Assembly (NCBI GenBank): GCA_018873245.2 | Contig: JAEMBT020000002.1 | Location: 12,460,001-12,524,000 of the forward strand | Direction: 5' to 3' | From: Archegozetes longisetosus | Taxonomy: Eukaryota > Arthropoda > Arachnida > Sarcoptiformes > Trhypochthoniidae | DNA length: 64,000 bases | Shown here: positions 51,179-64,000 of the stretch, piece by piece | Layout of the letters: every line of letters begins with the position of its first letter | How positions within the stretch are numbered: position 1 is the stretch's first letter | Program-made: the position numbers and the translations under genes | Notes under the pieces: model-generated | Told to the model about the DNA's origin: nothing | Seen by the model: only the letters and a program-made list of their open reading frames with translations | Database searches by the model: none

Positions 51179-53236
51179 AAATGTTTCATTTGAAATATGC
51201 GTTTGATGGAATAATTCAATTGAATGGCTTATTATGTGACAGTTTTATCTAAATAATTGAAACCTTAATTTAAGTTAATTATTTGCTCAACATCGGAATT
51301 GCATTTATACAGATATCTTAACCAGTGATGATATACTCTGATTACGACATAAAATAGAAGGTATGCGTTGGTTAGAGCTTAAGTGCTTAATGTACAAAAA
51401 ATTAAAACAACAACAAACAAGTCTGTCGTTTTGAGATAAAGATAGTCATAGAAAAAATGTTTGAAGTTTTCAAGTACGGAAGTTTATGCACGCAATTACT
51501 TCCATTATTGGACAGAAGTTATATAAGAGAAGCTGCTCTTATGTCATATTGAGGTGTTCTGCCTTTGTGTGTTTGTGTGACCTTCATTTAATTATTTATA
51601 AATTCACGTTTTCCAATAAGTATTGAAAGAGTTCTAACCATTTAAGGGTTAGTTTGCCTCTCATTTGTTCTCATAACTAGACGTTTGGCATATTTATATA
51701 ATGTTAATTTGTGTGCACTTTAGCTTATTTTGCTGTATTCCTCCTATTCTTTTTTGCCGATTCGTAAAAATACCCACGTTTTCAATGCATTGAAAAAAGT
51801 CGAATGACAGGAAATCAAAATAATTTTTCGTGTTTGGCAAATTCGAGTATTTTATGCCCAAAAGCTAATCCATAATGAATGACAGTAGAAGTATTATTTT
51901 CATTCATTGAAACTGTCGAACCGTCTTGTATTTTAGACAAGAAAACTTTTCAAACTAGTAGTAAAGCAAAACCTGTTCCCAATTATGCATAGATTTGAAA
52001 GCGCGCAAAAAATACCTGCTTTTGAGCTGAGAGCCTTTCACAGGTACATAGGCGCACAAAGTTAGTCAACTATATCAGTCAAAAAAATAAATAAAATCAT
52101 TTGAGAGCTCGGTTAATTTCGAAGTTGGAGTTCAGTCTTGTTAGGTACTTTTTACCAAAATTGACCAAAATAGCAATTTTCTCAAAATGTTTCCTAAGAG
52201 CACGTTAATACACTAACAAATTGTGATAATTTGAAATTTTGTGCTGCATATCACTTGTAATAAATTATTTGTAAATACTCTTAAACCAGTATCTGTTATT
52301 TGAAGAGTATGCTTGCAAAAACAATTATTACATAATTCTTATCAGTAAAGTTTATGGTTTGGTTACTTCATTCAAAACTACGGTTACTAGGATTACTAAA
52401 AACCACTTCAATTCCAAGAAATTAAATGTTGATTTTGCAGATCTATCCATTACTTCAAAATGTTTTCATTGATTTAAACGAGTAAATGAAGTAATTCTTA
52501 TTTATTACTACAGAAAATAAATTAAGCTCAAGTTTTATCCTAGAAATTAGTATTAATAGCATTTTGTAAACCAACGAAAAATAGATATAGGACCCATTGC
52601 ACGTATCAATTACGAGCGTTAATGAGATTTAATTTTTCTCTCAACTCTAACGTTAATAGAAATGTTTAGTTTACTTTTTAATTATGTTGAGAAAATTGCT
52701 TTTCTGTAAATAAACCTCTAAATTTTGCGAAGAACTACCTTTTTATCTCATTTGCTGAACCTTTTCTGTTTTTTAGTGCCAGTTCTCTCAAACACGTTTG
52801 GATTTAACTTATCTCTTTAACAAATCTCTTGATTTTGTTTTTGCATTTTATATAAAGATTTTCAGATTAAGGAATGCGAGCCTTTTTTAGGAAAAAATAG
52901 AAATCTATTTATCACATATCCAGATTTCATAAGAATTTTATAGTTCTTTCTTATCTCGGAAATAATGGATGAGTAAAAGCAAATTAGATAGAATTCAAAC
53001 GAGTTCTACAAAAATATATTTCAATTTAGATTAATGTTCGCATACTTTTTCGTCCAGTTTTTCACTAAATTACCGATTTTATTAAATAACTTATAAGAGT
53101 GCCCTACATTTCTGGTAAATTATTTCGCATAAATTGAAATAATTTGATAAAATTTTCCAAAATTATCTCAAATAAAGGATATGAACAGTTAAGCACTAAT
53201 TTAATGGTAGAAAAGTCGAAAAGTATATTTTAAAAA

Positions 53237-53446
53237 TTATTGTTTTTCGACACAAGAGAAAAGTTCAAGGAAAAATACAAGTACAATTAAGACTGTGATT
53301 AGAAGGCTTATAATCTTTAATGATCGTCCGGAATCATAATAACTGTTCCCAACAATTGTCACGTTCCCCTGTGTAAAACTACATTTTATTGTTGCTATCG
53401 AAGTATTCATAAACCCATACAGTTCGTCATCATTTACACGAACCAT
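53237..53446 (-). CDS. possible small single-pass membrane protein
   Basis: Frame of 69 residues from an ATG (53446-53444) to TAA. The first 42 residues are polar, with two N-glycosylation sequons (NTS at 14-16 and NVT at 28-30) and one Cys. A strong hydrophobic stretch follows at about 45-63 (IISLLITVLIVLVFFLELF), then a short tail. No family is recognised. A TATATAAA box on the minus strand (53505-53498) lies 51 bases before the ATG, much as in the secreted-protein gene at 24 kb, which is why I list it. The -3 position of the start is T, which is weak, and no AATAAA is close. It could be a small real gene, one exon of a larger one, or chance. Confidence 0.35.
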   Translation of the reverse strand: MVRVNDDELYGFMNTSIATIKCSFTQGNVTIVGNSYYDSGRSLKIISLLITVLIVLVFFLELFSCVEKQ

Positions 53447-53497
53447 TCACTTGAAAGCAAGCAATATATTATAAAAGATGCGTCAACTTGAATCAGG

Positions 53498-53505
53498 TTT
53501 ATATA
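53498..53505 (-). promoter_or_regulatory. possible TATA box of the small membrane-protein gene
   Basis: TATATAAA on the minus strand, 51 bases upstream of the ATG at 53446. TATA-like strings are common in AT-rich DNA; only its position relative to the frame makes it notable. Confidence 0.3.
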
Positions 53506-54417
53506 AATAAAGTAATTTTCGGCTTTTCAATGGTAGATCAATATCTGTTGTATTTAACAGTTTAAAGTGCAATTATTTTTCAAAAGTTAAAACTTATTGT
53601 GGGTTAGGGTTATAGTAGTTCCAAAGTAGAGTAAACTTTATTTAGTGTGGGAGAGGGTTTTGGACAAGTTTTGAATAAACTGTTAGGCAAATAGCAGTCC
53701 AACAGTATTCTTGCATTTCAATTATATAGCAAATTACAGTTCTTAATACCAGTCCATAAAAAGGTAAAAATAGTAAAACTTTAAAAATTGAAAATCAATG
53801 CTTTTAAATTGAAATCGTATAATAATAACGATATTTCATCGACTTGTACTGTACCAGTTCTAGAAGATCGGTCAATTAGTTCTGCAAAATAGTATTAATT
53901 CGTATAGAATGCAATTTTGAATCGATTATAACTTAGTTTCTATTCCATAACAAATAGCAACTATTGAAAAGCTCACAAATTTAGTATAGTTTGCATTCAA
54001 TTTATTCATCATTATGGCGATCAATATGGATTATGCTTAACATTTTAGATAAAGATTAATCGTACAGACAATTTAATATCTTTCTATTTTGAAGTTTGTA
54101 TTCGTTCCTAAGTTTAGAAACTAATTTGAATAATAATTTAGATTTTAAATAAACATTTATGTAATCCAAATTGAATGCAACAATACTTTTGTATCTTATT
54201 GTATGACTTAACAAAAGCACAAACATAAGTTTTATGCTAATAACTCATTATATTGAATAATTGAATTACTGTTAGCTCCTGACAATTATATTCAGTAGAT
54301 TAAGACCTGCAAACATTTGAATAACACTTGAATGAGGTTTAACCAAACAATTGTTTTTTACTGAGTTTTGATTTGCCCTAAATTATACTATAGATCAAAA
54401 ATTGCAAGAATGCGATT

Positions 54418-54481
54418 CTGGCGTCGCTAAGTGATCCACTCTTTGCAAAGTGGCCAGGAGAGAGGTTTAGGACCTTTCTCT
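54418..54481. other. two adjacent GC-rich hairpins
   Basis: Hairpin 1 pairs CTGG (54418-54421) with CCAG (54454-54457) and CCACT (54436-54440) with AGTGG (54449-54453), with a loop containing TTTGCAA. Hairpin 2 pairs AGAGA/GGT (54459-54466) with ACC/TCTCT (54472-54481), with a 5-base loop and a 2-base bulge. The 65 bases are much richer in G and C than the flanks. This could be a structured RNA or a mobile-element remnant; no known RNA family was recognised. Confidence 0.3.
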
Positions 54482-57400
54482 TTGTTCTTCATGAGTCAAA
54501 GAATAAAAGAGGAAAAACACGCCAAATAATGATTCGTTCTTTTGTACTCAATGCTCGAATTCTTTTATTCTGTACAAAAAATACTAATATTAGTGTTAGT
54601 GAGTAAAGAAGAAAATAAAATCAAAGTAAATAGAGAGTGTGAGCTATATTGTTGATACAGTTTAAAGTGATAGTCAAATCGTTATTACTTTGTTTAGCAG
54701 AAAAGAAAAAAATGAATATAAAATCTGAATAGATGGCTATTGAAGGCTCACAAATTCAAAAGAGAGCCTTGAATTTATAGGGCAAGGTGTAAGATATTAA
54801 GAAAATGACTAGAACTTACTTTTCTTATGTTAATAAGTTTTACCTAAGATGAGCGTTAAAAAGGATTTGCTTACTATTGTCATTGAGCTACGGGAAGGGC
54901 TCAATTTACTTATAATAGAGAACGATTTGTGGCATAATTTTGCTTTTTTCTAGACTTTGACTATATATAAATTTTCGGATTGAGAGTAAGTAAATCAATT
55001 TAAATTGAGGACAGAAATTGCGGGAGTGTTCAACAAATTGATGGGCGCTTAATCTTTGCTCTTAAATGAGAAATGTAATAAAAACTAATTTAGTCAAGTT
55101 ATAAACGTATACTCGCACTAAAAGCAACAAAATGTGGGATAACAAAAATATGTTTAAGTGTTTATATAAATATTTATTTAAAATAAATTGTTAATCATAC
55201 GCAATTTTAACTGCTTACGTGTGAACAAAGATTAATTCAAATATAGTTATCACAGGTTTTCGTCAAATCTAAATCTAGAATCTATTTTAATTAGTTTTTC
55301 GCCATCATTTCAATGAGTGAAACTTTTACTGCATTCAATTCATTACTATTAATGTCTTTATTTTTAAGCTAAATCTAAGTACAATTTCTCTGCAAACAAG
55401 GATATCTACAACTGAAAAGAGGTTAATAAAAAACATTTTTTAGATAAGAATTCGAAATGTTTTGCAATAATGCACTGAATAATATGGTTTTGATTTGAAC
55501 TGAAAAAGTTCAAATAGGAGATTAAAGTTGAAAGAACGGAAATGTATAAATAAAACCAACTTTAAGATTAAATGGTTTCAGAGTTTAGGCAAAAGAAAAA
55601 AGATGCGATCTGTTTGATTAACTGTCAAAGTTACAAGCTAATTCATATTCATGTTTTTTACTGAACAATTCCATGAGAGACACAGTTGGAAGAAATTATA
55701 TATCAGAATGTACGAACTGTAGACCACATTCTTACTCGTTAGTAGTGAGAAAAAAGGATTGGGGCAGTATTTCAATTTGGCAATCATTTAACTGGTCACA
55801 TAACTAGTTAACTGTATTAGTAATATGAATGTGTACCATGCACTGCACCGCTACACATACCATCATCCACTAAGGTATCAACACTCGGAGTTACATCAAC
55901 AGTTTAAGCATTAAACGTAAAGCTTAACCTGACCTGTTATTCAGCATAAGTAGGAAGTTTACTAGAAACAAACAGTTTTTATATCTACACCAAAACCGTG
56001 CTCAGCTTCCACTATATATCATCATTGATGTGAATAGAAGCCCAACAAGTCGTATATTATTAATATATGATTTACAAGCTTTGAAGGAGTCTCAAGAATT
56101 TAATTAAAAAATAAGAATTTCTGTGCGATTTCTCAGATACATAAAAGTTCTTTGTTTTGAGAATTACTTTTTAAGCAGTTATTATCATGAGATAGAGAAT
56201 AGCTTTGAATGTCGAAATATTTTCCAAACAAAAAGAGCTTTTATGCTATTTCTAAACATCAAACATGGGTTACAAGATCAAAAAAATTGACTGGTGTAAC
56301 AGGTTTTGCATATAAAAAATCTGATAGGAATCATTGCAGAAGACAATGTTTGGCCTTTAAGATAAGACTCGTCTTCAAAGTAAAATACATAGAAGTTTAG
56401 ATATAATAGTCAATGATATGCTACAAGTTGAGCGCTGTTGTAAAATCACAACGCACAATGGTAAAGTATCTTGATTCTTAAACAAGAAGACAATTTACAA
56501 AACAAGCAGAATTCAACTTTGAAGATGCCCTAAACTAAAAAGATGTACTGATGTTCAAATTACATCCGTTGTCGTCTTCCTGTTCGTTAAAAGTGGAATT
56601 CAAATAATAGCATCCCTTAAGTCATTCAAGTATTGATGGGAGGGATGCTTAGTTCAAGTTGAATCCAAAACAAAAACCCAAATGGTGCCCAAGAGTTGGT
56701 ATTGCTTTTTTCCCCAAATAAGCCATACTTCAAATTGAGATTTTATATTCAAAGTTAGAATTGAGTGTGCATTACCCTAAAGGTGTAATTCGTGCCCGGC
56801 ATGCATTCACTATTAATAGTGTCTGCCTTTTGAACTAATGTTCGCCAATTTTATTAATAGATATTGCAATGCGATAGTTAAATGGGCCCAAACAAGATCT
56901 AGGGATCGTCAACGAGAAATTTTTTATTCTTATTCCTGATGAAAGAGTGAGATTGTTGGCAATGAACTGCTTTAATAATAATTTGAATCTTATTTTTTGC
57001 CTTTTCTATTCTTGAAGAACATGAATCGCTGCATAAAAACTCAAAGCTGCAGATAAATGAAGCACATAGACTCGATATACTGTTCAAACACCTCATTAGG
57101 TGTCAATATATAGCGTTAGTGAATGAGATCGCACTTCCCTCAAAAAAGCTTTAAAGGGTCACAACTTTTCTTGTCGTGAAAGCATTAAATGACATGATTT
57201 TGTCGATCTCTCATTAACTGTTTTTAAGCGCTGCAAATTCTATTTCAATTTAAGCTCATTACTAAATATATTGAATTTCGTTTAGATAGTCATCAAACCT
57301 TAACCACGACCTTATTCGACAGTGCAGTATTTGGTAAAATAGATAAACATTTCAGCTCAATGCGAAGCTTATAATAAAGCCCTGAATTGAACTTGAATTT

Positions 57401-58291
57401 TCAAATTTATTATAATAACAGCTTCAAAATAAATTATTTACTAGTCTTTTACTGAATGCCTGGAAAAACGATTTGCCTCCCAATAAATATTTCACTCCAT
57501 TCAGATCTAATCTCACGGTTTTTAGATTATGCCATTCATTATTTACTTAGTAGTTCAATGTTTTGATTTACACTCTTTAATCTGAAAGTTCGGACACAAG
57601 TATTATATCAAAATTTTTAGTTTATCGTCGATTTTATGAATCAATAAATCGAAAGATTTTTGGGAGTCTCAAGATTTATATAAATGGGTTCAAATGTATT
57701 AATGACTATGCCATGGTAAACTCTGGCGTAATTACAAGAATATTATAAGTTACAATATATGAACGTGTTATTTGAATCTAATTTGGTGTTGAGCGATAAG
57801 TTGAGCACATTCAAATGAGTCAAAGGATTAAATGTTTTCTAATTATAACTTACAATTATATAAAATATATTTAAATATTAATGTTGAGCTATTTAATTAA
57901 GAAGTTCAACTGATTAAAAGGCATTTTTCACGTGATTGGCATTTGAAGAACTAATTTATGGCATGGTTTCATAACAAACATGCTCTACTTTACGACTCTC
58001 AGAGAAAATAAAACCAAAACCAAAACCTCATCTTTTAGTTAAAGGCAAATTACATTAGATCATATCTTATAATCAGCCCATATGTTAATATCGATAAATA
58101 AATTGGCTGCATTAGTTCCCTAATAAAAGTTTCGGTTACCTCGAGTGCAGTGAATCTGAAAAGCGCCCTTTCGATGGGCTTCGAGATAAAAGTTTGAATA
58201 AAATACACATTTGTATAATCAAAATGATAGAATCACTCATAACTAGTAACGGAGTAAAGAAATTATACTTTCAAGTTTTCTAGAAATACTT

Positions 58292-58320
58292 TCGGGGTAA
58301 TCGAGTTCGATCGTACCCGA
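58292..58320. other. GC-rich imperfect hairpin
   Basis: TCGGGGTA (58292-58299) pairs with TACCCGA (58314-58320) with one bulged G. Inside it, ATCG pairs with CGAT around an AGTT loop, leaving CG unpaired. It is compact and GC-rich for this DNA. The TTCGATC string recalls a tRNA T-loop, but the flanking bases do not pair as a T-arm. Confidence 0.35.
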
Positions 58321-58940
58321 CATGTCATAAATTTTCTCATGAAAAATTTGTAAATAAATTTTTATAAGAAAAAGTTGAATTCAAATTAAATATAATAAAT
58401 AAAACTTTGAACAAAATTTACTCATAATTCTATGCCTCAGATTTAATAAGATCTTTTGAGGACTACAGCGAGTTCAAAGTTATAGATTTGATTTGTTCAA
58501 ATACAGCAGAACAAGTTTCATTTTTTTAAAGAGACTGAAAATTCATTGATTCACGTTACCGTTAGAAGATCTGTGACTACACGTTAAATCAGCATTTGGA
58601 ATAGTTTGTAAAGTTGTACATTTTATCTTCTGTCGAATCGATTAATTTTAATAAATTAATCAACTTTGCTGATCAATGTGGTAGTGATATGAATGGGTAA
58701 TGGAATGGGTTTTATTTTTCCTTATGGTAAAACTATGTATGAAATGTTGAAGTGTCAAAACGTAAACCACTCAATTAATTATAAATTATAAATATTAGAA
58801 TAAGGATAAACTATTAAAATTCTTAAAAGGTCAAATTAGTGTCATTCGAGAGCTTTAAATTTATTTCGTACGAAATTGTGACAAAACTGATAACCATATC
58901 GATTCCTCGAGTTCATTTTTCATGATTTCAGGATTGATGA

Positions 58941-58976
58941 AGTGGTTTCAGTTTGATATCAAACTGAATCTCCACT
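58941..58976. repeat. 36-bp imperfect palindrome with 22-bp perfect core
   Basis: The core 58947-58968 (TTCAGTTTGAT joined to its exact complement) is identical on both strands. After a short mismatch, AGTGG (58941-58945) again pairs with CCACT (58972-58976). This is the longest palindromic structure I saw in the window. Confidence 0.85.
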
Positions 58977-61900
58977 GAGTCTTATACGGTGAAGAAATAG
59001 CACTAAAAATATAGTAGCTTTGCATAAATATTGTAATCAGACAGATTGAACTAATTCGTGATTCAAAATGATTTTTTTGTTCTCCAGCCCAAAATCATGT
59101 TTAATGCAATTAAATGGCATCTGATGGAGGTATCAAACTTTTAATCTAATTCTAACAAAAAGAGAAATTATAGTTATTATAATAATGTGAAATTTTTATT
59201 TGCCTTAAGACATTGGTGGCATGTTTTACGAATCGACAAATTATCATAAATAAAGATTAAATAAGAAACTAATAAAAACAGCTTTAGCATAAAAACTTTA
59301 ACATGGTTAAAGCCTTTCCATATATAATGAACCGTTGCTGAGAAATAGTGATTTCAATGTTTTATTAATTAATGCATAAATTTGTTCGTTCGATAATACT
59401 TGTGGCAACCACTCACTCCTTTCTCTCCTATAAGTTATAAATCATACGAAAAGTATGGGAAAACGCATCAATAATATAGACTAATTTAGATTAATTACAC
59501 ATTTTCTTTGTAATTAAAAATAATTAAGTTTACAACGAAGTACAGATTATAGTATTAGCACAAACACTGCAAAATTAACATAAATCGATTGATTAACAGC
59601 CATTTCTAGTGGTTCAAATATTTGATGGGGTCATTTTAATAATAAAAGTTGTAAAGTGGACCAATCGATTTCTCACTCAAGTCTATAACCGATAATCTTT
59701 CAGTCATGTAACTATTTTTCAAAATCTACACAACGAAATTGACTTTTAGATTTTTAATGCTTTAAGCTAATTGAATGAGAGTTTTTTTTAAAAATTTAAA
59801 CAGATTCAAGTCTGACTCTATGAAAGCCTTCAATATCCTAAGAATAACTACTATTCTTATACTGGAGATAGTTACGCAACAATTCGCACAACAATCGTGT
59901 TGAACACGAACACAGGTTGTGTATATAATATGAATAGTCTCAATTATTGAAGTAATTTATTAAAGAGAATTGGTTGACCATTTGTTAGTGATCTCTTTGT
60001 TAATCTGTCATATCCTTTTATTTGATTGTAGTAATTGTTATTTGTTTACTAGCAATTAAGTACAACAAACTCAAGAGTGGGCCACATATTTTCAAACTTT
60101 ATTATCAATTTAATTTAGAACAAATAAAATGTTAATTTTTTTCATTGTAATCGAAATTCTTCAGATCTATTCAATCAATTTTTGGTGCAAAGAAACAACA
60201 AGTTATACGGAGTTCTCAACACAAATGATTGAAAATCATTTGAATCAGTCTTAGAGGGTATTGTTGGCACAAATAAGTCTATTATTTAGCCGATATTCCG
60301 TCAATTAGGTTGTTTTACTTTATCAACTTGTGAAAAGATATCTTTATTTTCACATAATTTAGTAAAGGTATAGTAATCGAATTTACGTTTGGATTCGTAT
60401 ACCATTTGTAATACTTGGGCCTAACAAACAGGACCAGGTTTATAGCAACCTTAAAACAATCTCTTATTGATGAGCATCTGTGCCAAAGGCAGTTCATTTC
60501 TTTTTCACACAACAGTTCTCTCGTAAACACAGTTTACATGAAAAAATGGCAGAGGATGAGAAACTAGACTATTAGTACGCAATTGATTGATAGCTTCTCT
60601 CATTTTGATTCATCAATGAATGTTCATCTATGAGCTGAACGACAAATTAGAGCTTTGGAATCGTTACGCTATGGCGAATAACTGAAAAACGAAGACACGA
60701 ATAACAAGTCGAAAAAGAAATATTTCGACTTTTTAAAACTAGAGCAATAACAGCGATCGTTCTCAATAAGTCATGAAGAAAATCATTGAGAAATCATTTC
60801 AGTTTAATTATGTCAGACAACATTTCAATATTTATGTTGTCTTTCATGAAAGTCTTTGTCTATACTATTATCTCTAAAATAGTTAGTTTGAAAATAATCA
60901 AGCTTCGATTATTATTTATGATTACATAATTGTGGATATATTGTTAAACCTCAATTTTATTACTTACTTTAAATAAGATTAATTCAGTGTTTTTTCAATT
61001 TAACCTATGTAACTTCTATAGGGTAAAGTTAACCCGATATAACTTCAATTCTGGTTAATCTAAGTTTGATGCCAGATTGCATTCCTTCTTTATATCTATC
61101 AAATCAATTCTTATTGCAATAAATCGATATTGTATTATAAAAAGAGATTTCCTTATTTCTTAATGTATTTGTCTAATAGTTTAGAGAATAACACCTTATG
61201 AGAATATACCATCAAATAAAGTATCGGCACTCGCGTCAACTTCAAAATCAAATATAAATTTTTTTTATCTAACAAAAGAAATTTTTTAGGAAGCTTCGGT
61301 TTTCTATTTATTGCACTTAAAAGGAGGTAATAAGTAATAATTGAAGTCTCAGTGAATAGTGAGTACCTTTAATAGCTCACGAACAGGCTCTAGTGGTTTT
61401 GTACACTATTATGAAATACTTGATTTAACTTTATTTCCGAGCAGTTATGTACACAGCTCAGCCCTACTTTGCAGCAGAGCGTTCGTTGTTTTTTGCAGTA
61501 ATTAGTCTCAGAATATGTTTCTGAGACATAAATGATAATTATTTCGCTTCATTTGACTTAATAATAGCAATCGCTGTATTTATCAGCTCATTAATGATGT
61601 AATGGTAAAAACATGTGTTTTGTAAATATAGGATTTTTAAACTTTAATATAACCCTCTTTATGGAATTAGAATTGTAGTTTGCGAAGTTATAAATAATTA
61701 TTTAGAAATAAATATTAATTTTTTACAATTCAATAGAACAAGTGTTAAGTGTGTTAATTGCATGCATTGATTTATGTTTACTATAGTTTAAGCGTTAATG
61801 CGTTACTTCAACTACAGAAAAGCAACTTTTCATTCTTATCCATAGAGCACAATTTGCTTTCTAATTAGTTTTTAGGCAACCTTGTTGCCAAACAACTAAT

Positions 61901-64000
61901 TTTAGAATTTTATACTGTCTTATTTTCAAATGGATTCACTTTTATATTATTATAAAGTATAATAGACTTCTCTCTAATTAAATATTGAGTGCGAGGCTCT
62001 CGGGTTTGCGGTCATGAATATTCATAGTATCCGATTCTGAGAAAATTAGTTTTACTGTAAGTGATCAAAGATTTATATTTGATCTAAAAAAGGTTAACTA
62101 TATTTTATAATACAGCATATTGTTATCATATTAATGACTTTTGAATTCGTGCAGATCTCATGAATTTGTTGTTTTCAAACTATGAACTTCTATCTTCATG
62201 CGAATGAATATTTTCTGATCTTTCGATAAGTTCAATAACTATATTCAAGGGTAAACAGTGAAAAAATGGTACAAAAAATAGGTACAAAAACCTGACATTT
62301 ATTTCCACTACGGTAAACATATAGTAATGCCAACAGAAAGTGAAACTGAAATCTATTATTAAATGGGCGAACACTTATATTTTCGACACAGTCAAAAGCA
62401 TGAACACTACAGTCTCTCATTACAATCATATTTCATACATCGAAAGTCAATAACCCGATCACTTGAAATGTACAGTCGGTATACAAACTGCTTCCATCAT
62501 CTGATTTCAATCTAATTTTGAATTACAATTAGCTCGAAGAAAATTTGATTTGAAACGGCTTGTTCAGCTCAATTTCTTGTGCAAATTTTCGCAATAAATG
62601 CGTCCTAAGTACAACTAATTCGAAGTGTGTTTTGGCTAAAGTCAGCTTTCACATTGAGCTCATTCAAGTGTTAAATTTAAAATTCAAATTAGTTATGTCT
62701 AAATACTCTGGCATATTTTATCTAAGTAATGCAAGCTCTTAATTGTTATTTATGTAAAGGTATGTAATTTACTTCAAATTATGAATATTTTATAGCTTTT
62801 GTAAGTTTCTAAAAGGTATTAAGAAATCTACTGTACTGTTCAGCTCATCAAAAACCAGTCATTGGACCACAGAATTGAAGAGTCAATGATTAGATTAGCG
62901 GTGAATGAGCATAACTCATGATTACTATTTGATGACCAGCAGGCAATGACACTTAATATAAGAAATATTTCAAAGTATCTTTGTTGATGATCGTTATTCT
63001 AGCCTGCAGTAGGAATTTTTGTTTATTGACAAACACAGTCATTAAAATAATGATTAAGCCTATTGTGGGAAACAATAAGTTTACACAATGAAGAGAACTC
63101 ACGAGAACTAATAAAGGGACAAAAGTCTAATCTGTCGATAAGATACTGAATGATAACTAGACTTAGCTCAATTTTTATGATGTAAAAATATGTTTACCTC
63201 CTCTAATAAACTATTTTAGATTGATTTTTATAATGCAAAACTTTTCCGTATTCGTCTGCCTTTATATTTGCTTAATAAACTCTTACTCTTTAGAAGTAAA
63301 TATTGTAGTTTTGATAATAGAAAGCTCATCGTTGTCATTATTATTCTCGATGATACAAATATTTGTTTCGTGATAGCAGTAAGCTTACGCAACAACAACT
63401 TAAAGAAACAATTTGCAGTCATTTTCGAGAAGAAAAACCTAAAGAGTTAAGTGCAGTCAAATGATAGTTTGTTTGGTAAAACTAGATTCAAGTACGTATT
63501 GATGTGCAATGATGGAAAAATGTCACGATAGCATTTGTATTCCTTAATTAAATATAATAAAATAAGATACTTCTTAAGTATACTGAATGAAGCTTTCAAT
63601 ATATCATTTTTATCCGAACAATATTAAAATTTAATGATACATAAATTATATACAGAGCCTTACAGAACTTACATGTATTAAGTTTATGTACATTAGTTTG
63701 GAAAAACTCAGTTATATTTCGAAACTTAAGTCGTAGATATAACTCAAATTTTCAATTATTTTCGAAAAAGAAATTAAAATAGGTTTAAATAAGTTGTCAG
63801 TCATAGCTATTGAAGTATAAATGAGACTTCATAATGTTTAGCAAATCTGTTGTAAAGATTAAAGCTGAGGACCGCATGTTTTATGTTGAATATTAAAATG
63901 TCTTATTTAACGAATAAATGTCAAACGGATCGTTTTCAATCTGTTATAAATTAAGATAAGGTTTGATTCTAAAAAAGGTTTTTGGATTTAATCTCAATGA

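Larger units (their letters stand above)
50674..64000. other. gene-poor region downstream of the PTB gene
   Basis: The first part is 3' UTR: candidate poly(A) signals are ATTAAA at 50769-50774 and AATAAA at 51173-51178. Beyond that I see no secure gene. There is one possible small membrane-protein gene at 53237-53446 with a TATA box, and three GC-rich or palindromic hairpins at 54418-54481, 58292-58320 and 58941-58976. Short frames such as 56209-56400 (ATG-started, basic, 63 codons) have no family signature. Confidence 0.55.

Noticed and set aside
53602-53610. TTAGGGTTA telomere-like string
   Set aside because: A single unit with no tandem array; expected by chance.
58300-58320. GTTCGATC as a tRNA B-box
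   Set aside because: The bases on either side do not form a T-arm, and no A-box or acceptor stem fits.

Overview
The window looks like AT-rich nuclear DNA from a small invertebrate animal. The signs are single-gene transcription units, GT-AG introns of only about 55-92 bp, TATA-box promoters, AATAAA poly(A) signals, a BTB/zinc-finger regulator, PTB-domain adaptors and a metazoan-type RIO2 kinase. There are no bacterial operons, no rRNA or tRNA genes that I could find, and no CRISPR. An ecdysozoan, possibly a mite-like arthropod with tiny introns, is a reasonable guess, but nothing here fixes the taxon.

Layout. 1-9992 is gene-poor, with a long TC microsatellite and one exon-like segment near 2 kb. 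9993-11474 (minus) is a 493-residue PTB-like adaptor with a predicted PP1-docking tail, flanked upstream by about 8.8 kb of non-coding DNA. 20.3-28.3 kb is the gene-dense part. It holds a BTB/C2H2 protein (minus, with a 55-bp 5'UTR intron), then a divergently transcribed RIO2 kinase (plus). The kinase is split by an apparent one-base deletion in a T-run. Next comes a convergent three-exon gene for a small secreted Tyr/Pro/Asn/His-rich protein (minus, TATA promoter), then a roughly 200-bp hAT-like MITE, then a three-exon DNAJC4-like J-protein (minus). 28.3-49 kb is a 20-kb desert. 49054-50673 (plus) is a second single-exon PTB-domain protein of 539 residues. 50.7-64 kb is again a desert, with one possible small membrane-protein gene at 53.2-53.4 kb and several GC-rich hairpins.

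How the genes relate. RIO2 acts in 40S ribosomal subunit maturation and the J-protein is a probable organelle-membrane co-chaperone; both are housekeeping. The BTB/ZnF protein is a nuclear regulator, and the two PTB proteins are probable cytoplasmic adaptors with long disordered tails that share two short motifs. Nothing shows that the neighbours form one pathway. The points most worth a second look are the RIO2 frameshift, the multi-exon genes reconstructed here, the secreted orphan protein, the hAT MITE, the shared motifs of the two PTB genes, and several hairpins and exon-like segments in the deserts.
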